A stretch of 64,000 nt of DNA, from assembly GCA_037176705.1 (NCBI GenBank), contig CM073898.1, positions 41,752,988-41,816,987 on the forward strand, in the 5' to 3' direction. The position numbers and the translations under genes are program-made. This DNA comes from Molossus alvarezi. Its lineage: Eukaryota > Chordata > Mammalia > Chiroptera > Molossidae. Of this stretch, positions 58,105 to 64,000 are shown one piece after another. Below the pieces are notes generated by a model. It was not told the origin of the DNA. It ran no database searches and saw nothing but the letters and a program-made list of their open reading frames with translations. Position 1 is the first letter of the stretch; the number at the start of each line of letters is the position of its first letter.

Positions 58105-58290
58105 AGTATTCTGTGGCTCTCAGGTCAGGCTGACTGGGGTCAGAGCACGGCTTGGACACCTGTCAAGCTACTTGACTTTCGACTTCTGTGAGTCTCAGCC
58201 AGCTAACTCGTAAAGGGGTCAAGGAAGTCGTTCATCCTCAGAAGTCGGTGGTAAAACGCATACACAGTACTTTGCACAGGACACAGCTCA
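58105..58290 (+). repeat. MIR-type ancient SINE relic
   Basis: 'ggtcagagcacggcttggac', 'acctgtcaagctacttgact' and 'tcgacttctgtgagtctcag' match sense MIR. Confidence 0.7.
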
Positions 58291-59294
58291 TGATAATCGC
58301 CATATACAGGATGATTATCCAACTTTCTTTATCTATCTATCTTACTGCCAACCTCCCCAACCTCAGGGGAAAGAAAACTCTCAACTTCCACCAAGGAAAA
58401 GAAAGCATGAGTATGATATAGAAAATAATACATTTTCTAAGATTGCATTGTGAGAACTGAAAAAGTATAAAAATTATGGTATTTCAAATTGGCATACCAT
58501 TATGTTGCGGTGCTGCTCGCAGAGAGATGTAAAAATAAAGTATAGATGTATCTTTTTTTAGTCAAAGCTGATATATGGAAATCTAGATTTAGAGAAAGAT
58601 TGGTTATAGGGTCATTATTTGCTTTACAAAGCTATTGGCATAAGGTTCCTTTAAAAGGGAATTTCCCTTGTATCTTTAATGTAATATTTCATTTGCTGAA
58701 AAAAAAAATCACATAACTTTGCAAGAACTCATTTCATGCATAAATTGAAGTACATCTGTTGAATGTATAGAGGAAAATTGAAGTAGAAAGAAGGAGAACA
58801 TAGAAAGGAATAAGGTAACAAAAAATAAAATAGCAAGGGAGCGTGATGCCCTGAAAATTCATGTTTCATAATTAAAAATTAGTAATAATAGAAATTCATA
58901 AAATTTTGATTTTGCATGTGTGTATGAGAGAGAGAGAAGGAGGGAGGGAGGGAGGGAGGGAGAGAGAACATGAGCATACTATCACGTCTCTGCTTGTCTT
59001 TCCTTTGTCTGTGACCTGAGCTCTGCCAAGCCCTCAGACACGGGCACATGGGCCTAAAATGCAGCCATGTGCACTCCGTCCTCTCAAGCCTCACTGATTT
59101 TGCACATCAGCCCTTCAGCCTACAATTCCTCAACACTCAGCCCACCTCTGTGGCTAACATCTGTGTCTCTCTCAGGCTAGGCTCCCCTTCTTCTAGGGTG
59201 TTCTCCTGAATGACGTTCTGTCTCCAGAACACTCAGGAAATGGCCCTTTGCTGGACGTTGGCCTACCATCTTCCTGACGCCGATGCTTTTGCTG
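58291..59294. other. Unique AT-rich non-coding DNA
   Basis: No gene recognised. It contains the polypurine tract listed separately. Confidence 0.5.
58926..58968 (+). repeat. 43-bp polypurine tract (GA / GGGA)n
   Basis: Uninterrupted purines, (GA)n flanking five GGGA units. G-runs at regular 4-bp spacing could allow unusual structure. Confidence 0.95.
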
Positions 59295-59430
59295 TGGGGA
59301 ACACCAGAATCCCTGGTATTTGAATCCAGTGTACCTGACTTTGAATTCTGGCTCCATATCTAACTTGACGTTTGCTCTGGGGCATGGAAACTGTTCTCCC
59401 TGGGCTTTTTCTTGTTCATCAATACCCTGG
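59295..59430 (+). repeat. MIR-type ancient SINE relic
   Basis: 'gaatccagtgtacctgactt', 'tgaattctggctccatatct' and 'aacttgacgtttgctctggg' match the sense MIR 5' half and core. Confidence 0.7.
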
Positions 59431-62400
59431 GATCATCAAAGCAACCTCAGGTGGTTTCTGAGGGGATTTGATGGCAATGCAAAGCCCTTAACAACAAGCC
59501 TAGAAAAAGGTGGCGACACAACAAATGTTCACATCCCTTCTGTGTACTGCATTGTACTGCTGACTTCCTCCTGCGTTCCCATTCAACTATGAGCTACTTA
59601 GAAGAAAGCACGGACTCTTACCCAGCTCACATTACCGGGGCCTATCTGCGTCATACCGAGTGGGCGCCAAAAGTGTACGTATCTGTAGAACCTAACTGAG
59701 ACACACACAAGAGAATTTATTTTCATGGGATATGGCAAGTCTCGGAATAAAGCTAAGTACAAGAGGAGAAAGAACAAGGGGTAGAATGAAGTCCAAAAGG
59801 CACATATCACTAGAGAACTCTCTGAGTTGCCCCCAATTAATTAACAAGTGTTCTTTGGGAACATTCATTTAACCAGTTTTGAGTCACCCTAATTACACTG
59901 GCTTTTGTCTTTCTTTTTTTATTTTTTTTTCCTTTGGTCTACTATTATGTTATGCAATAATGTGTTAAATGTCTTGAGGATAGTGAGAGCCATTTTACCA
60001 AGCTATTTGGCTAATCACTCTATAAAACAGGGGGAAACCAGAAATGAGGGAATGGAAGAAAGGGAGTAATGTTGGTAGGGAAGGGAGGACTAGAGCAAGG
60101 GAGGGAGGGAGGGAAGAAAGAGGGAGGGAGAAATTAGTATGATCTGGAATGAACCTCTGCTAGCTGAAGGTCATCACTGCTTTTTTCTTTAAGCACAAAC
60201 AACTCCTGCATGTGATAACCTGTTCTAGAATTTTGCTATGGGGTATGTTCTAGACATTTTTTGTTTCTTTAAATTAAAAATATTTCCTTATCCCTGGTCA
60301 TCCATGATTAGACCACGATTCTAAAAAAAGAGAAAAGGCATTGGTTGGGCTTCCACAGTCACATCTGGACCCTTTTTCAGATTCTTTCAGTAACCTGAGA
60401 GACCGTTTGTCTGGTCTGGAGCCTTGAACTCATTTGCAGCCACTAGGTTGTATTTTAGTTGTCTTGACTTACCTTGGAGCACAGTTCACACTTAACTCTG
60501 CTTGCTCTGTCCTCTTCGGTTTGAAGATCATTCTTCGTGATAGAGACCACAGAATTAAAATAAGAGTTGAATAGAGCTGTTTCCCTGTGACATCTGTTAG
60601 CATTTTGCTACATGCCCCAATCAACGTACCTATCCCTTTGTTCTCCTCCACAAACAGGGCTGAACAGATCTTTCTGTTGTCCTTGGCAGTTTTTCAATCC
60701 ATAGCCAAGTGGTAGCTGTCCTTCTTGATACTCGGTCCTCATCACCTATTCAGCCTTCCATTTGGGGTATGTGTCTCTTTATGTTCTGCATTCCATGGTT
60801 TTCAAAAGTGAAAAAAAAAATGTTCCTTTCATGATATATCTATTTTAAATGCCTTTGGAATAATCTGTGGTTATTTTGTCAGAATTTTTAAAGTAGCCTT
60901 GTTTTGCTGTTAATGAGTTAGCCATAGCAGCTTATCTACATTTTTTCTATTTTGATGCTTGCTTTCATAAATATAAGATAAAATACCTATGTCCAGATTT
61001 AGTTTTGTGTGGTTATAACAGACTCTAAGAGACAGGTTACCTTTTTCCAAGTTTCTCATCACTTGAAACTCACCAACGAAATCTTCCTCTTTGGTGAAAA
61101 TAAATTCAAAATAAACAGTCTCAAATTGATCTCTCATCCTTCTCATGGATGTAAATGGCAGAAGGGAAGCTAGGAACTGATCAGAGAAATCATAATTTGG
61201 AAGAGTCTTCTGGCAACTGCTAGAGAGGAAATGTTCCCATCACTCTGTGTTACTTTTGTGATCTGCATTCGGAAGGCAAGGTGCAGGTAGTCATCCCTCT
61301 TCTGAAATGACACCACATAGAGTTCCCTCTCCTTTTAACCTCACCAAAATGTATTCTATCATAGCTCCTCATCTGGGCCATTCATGTCCTTGTCTTCTTG
61401 ATAGAAAGTACTAAAACCACATCCATGTTACAAACTCTTTCTGGACCAATTATACCCATTCAAAATGTGGCTCAGAGCAGTGCCAGTCTGTGAGCTGTTT
61501 ATTATTGGCTTGCAAAAGGATAAGTACAGAAATGGAAAGTAAGCATGTCAAAACTTTTAAAGCAGTTTGACAAAAATAATTTTATGTATGTTGAATCTAA
61601 TAATAAAAATCAAGGCTTGAATTTTATATGCCTTTAAAAAAATTTCTTTTTCTAGTAATTTATTTTTACCGCATTGTACAAAACGATTGGTTTAGAACAG
61701 ATTAGAAAGAAAAACGCTGGTAAAGGACCACAGATGATTGGGGAGCCAAAGTCCCACATCTCATAAAGCCTTGATATAGGTCTAGTGTCATATTTAGCTT
61801 TTCATATTAAAGTTCCACATTTAATGTATTGTTTTTAGTCTGTCAAATGCTATAGATGAGCATAGAGGACAAATACATGGTTTCTGCCCACCCTTGCTAT
61901 TGTTTTATTCTGAAAAACCCCAGCCAACACATTTACAATTTCATAGTCTCTAAATCACAGCTCTTGATCCAGCCCAATACCAGATTCTGAAGCTTTAATT
62001 AGCTTTTGCCTTTTGGATTCAAGTTTAAGCGCAGTTTGCTCAGCTGTGGCATTTTTGTCCATGTGCATTGCTCTACTATTCAAGGGACCCCTTCTCCGTG
62101 TGCAGAAGACACTTGACCCTTATTTTACCATCAGGATGGAGGGGGGAAAGTCCTCTTTTGCACCACCTAGTTTTTGCCCAAAGTCCCCACAGATTCTCAA
62201 CTACCACCTGTATGTGCATGCACTTCAGCTTCTTGCTTATCCATACGTGAGCACTGACCTCATCTCCTAGAGGCAGCATTGATGATCACATATAATCACA
62301 GAGGAAATGGAATCTTTCCACACATTTTGCATTTGCATCCCAGGAAAATAGTTTAACCCTTTTAGTCACAGAAGGTCTAAATGGGAATCCATGAACTCCT

Positions 62401-63824
62401 TGGTAGAGAGAACTACTCCCTCTCTCCACCTCTGCCTTGTGGAGAAGCTGATAGAACTTCTGTTGTGATAACTGATGTGACTGTCGTGAGAATACTCCTT
62501 ATTCCATGTGGAATGGGAGGGAGCTTGTCACTGCCCTGATGGGAAGTCCACACTTACCATCCATGGAAGTAGCTCCATATTCAGTACATGACCCTACCCG
62601 TGTAAACTTTCCCTGTGGACACCAGATTCAAATTTACTCTGGCTCCTCAGAAATATTTTTTTCTCTTTTCTTTCTTGTTGGGTTCTTGTTTATTGAAATA
62701 CCATTTCTAGGACCTTTTATCCTCTGTAATAAGCTGGAATAGAATGGCACTCATCAAGTGCCTTTAGTTTCTGCTCAAGACGGAAGTCCAGGCTACATTT
62801 ACAGGATGCGGATTACGGAGGGCCTCAGGCAGGAGGACAAACACAGTAGAAATACCGAGTAGGATCATCTGTGGTCCTAACTCCTAGACGTCAACACTCA
62901 CTGCTGCCTGTCTCATCAACTGTCTTTTTCCTGTTCCTTGTCACATCTAGGCTTCTGCTACAGGATTATGTGTGGTGATGGTAGTGGTGGGTGCCTAATA
63001 ATGCTGCCCTTAATTACTGTTCTGCATGGGTTAGATATGCATAGAACAGTCAATTTCCAAGCTTCCTTGTGCAAACCAAAAGTAGAAGCACCTACTGGGA
63101 AATTTGAGTTCTTCATTGCCTTTTATTTGTCTTTACTCCTAATTCTCCACATATCTAGTTGAAAGCATTTGGAATGTAATTAGAGGCCCAGGAGGGTAGA
63201 TGAGAGGTAGTTGGTGTGGAAGTTATAAAAGCTTTTTGGATTGGTGAAGCCTTGGTTGAGGAACCACAGAGTTTGGGGCAGTGTGAGGTCATAGGTACTG
63301 GAATCTAGGTCTGGATCTGGGGTTCTTTGCATATGGAGGGACTCAAGCTCTGAACAGGAAAGAAGGAAACTGCCTTCCTTGCACACCTTCTTCTACTGGT
63401 CTTACACACTCATCTCACGTTTTCATGCCTCTCTGTTCCCTAGAACCATAGGACAGGGCAAGGCAGTTTGGATTTTAGTTCAGGTACATGATAACAAGTT
63501 TCTTTTTGTGTGCTGGGCTCAGAAGCAAATTGTTCTTTAAGTATTTTTTTTAATGAAAAAATTAATTACAAATTCTAATGCAATTTACCTATCTTTTGGA
63601 ATTAAACACATTTTTCACTTGGAGGCTGACACTATGAGGTGCATTTAAGTAAATACAAAAGCATATATATGTACTAGAAGATTTCATTTCAAACCAGTTG
63701 TTAAGATATTGTATATATACTATAGTATACTATATTGTCAAAACAACAAAGTAAAAATAAAAAGATTACTTGATCAAAACAGTGTTTATAATATTATAAA
63801 ACTGTTTTAAAATCTCCATTTTAG
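59431..63824. other. Unique AT-rich non-coding DNA
   Basis: No gene or confidently named repeat on either strand. 61430-61620 has a hAT-like flavour ('aaaatgtggctcagagcagt') that I could not resolve. Short frames of 60-90 codons have no support. Confidence 0.45.
60097..60133 (+). repeat. 37-bp polypurine tract
   Basis: Uninterrupted A/G sequence built on GGGA and GAAA units. Confidence 0.95.
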
Positions 63825-64000
63825 TCCAGCTGGTGTAGCTTAGTGGTTGGGTGTCGACCCATGCACCAAGAGGTTGCCAATTCAATTCCAAGTCAGGGCA
63901 CATGCCCAAGTTGTGGGCCCTATCCCCAGTAGGGACAATCGGTGTTCTCTCTCATCGATGTTTCTATCTCTCTCTCCCTCTCACTTCTCTCTTTGTAAAA
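63825..64000 (+). mobile_element. Ves SINE, type I, cut by the window end
   Basis: Head 'ctggtgtagcttagtggttg' with 'catgcaccaagaggttgcca', body 'agtcagggcacatgcccaag', and the CT tract reaching 63990. The body lacks the usual 'gcatgcaggaggcagcc' segment after 'ccagtaggg', joining directly to 'acaatcggtgttctctctca', so it has an internal deletion of about 20 bp. The tail and right TSD lie beyond the window. Confidence 0.93.

Noticed and set aside
59632..59690. Mariner-like end (gtgggcgccaaaagtgtacg)
   Set aside because: Only a vague similarity to mariner termini; no inverted partner or TA duplication found.
1..64000. Search for Helitron (HeliBat) ends and CRISPR-like arrays
   Set aside because: No characteristic Helitron termini were seen by eye, and the only regular repeat array is the gapless 39-bp minisatellite, which has no spacers.

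Overview
The window looks like a gene-free stretch of mammalian nuclear DNA, almost certainly from a bat. The main evidence is sixteen tRNA-derived SINEs of the Ves type, the characteristic bat SINE. Many carry A-rich or AT-rich tails and clear target-site duplications (TSDs). A short SPIN-type hAT transposon, a horizontally transferred element known from vespertilionid bats and a few other tetrapods, fits this. I place the host in Yangochiroptera, plausibly a vespertilionid; species is not determinable by eye.

I found no convincing protein-coding gene, rRNA, functional tRNA or CRISPR array. Most open frames are short and fall in repeats or tandem arrays. The longest, 217 codons at 51619-52272, has no ATG. 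Three places have splice-site-like sequence (8922, 11824-11851, 24592-24736). They are listed as weak exon candidates only.

Layout: 1-10 kb holds MIR relics, three Ves copies, a (GT)14 repeat and a 70-bp perfect pyrimidine-purine alternation. 10-21 kb holds Ves copies, a seven-unit 39-bp minisatellite, a conserved-looking block near 17 kb and a CpG-dense patch at 19.9-20.2 kb. 21-36 kb is old unique DNA with MIR, MER5A, a possible second hAT element and Ves insertions. 36.9-38.6 kb is a nested stack: an L2 LINE, an MLT1-type LTR inside it, and a Ves copy in the L2. 39.2-43.0 kb is an old antisense L1 of about 3.8 kb, carrying the SPIN insertion. 44.6 kb has a deletion derivative of Tigger1. 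47.2-47.8 kb is a MaLR-type LTR with a Ves inserted. 48.9-52.3 kb is AT-rich, TAAT-rich, mostly unique DNA resembling developmental enhancers. 53-64 kb holds Ves, MIR relics and simple repeats; a Ves copy runs off the right edge.

There is no operon-like or pathway logic here. The interest lies in transposon stratigraphy, the minisatellite's higher-order pattern and possible regulatory islands. Calls of conserved non-coding elements are inferred from sequence character alone and need an alignment.
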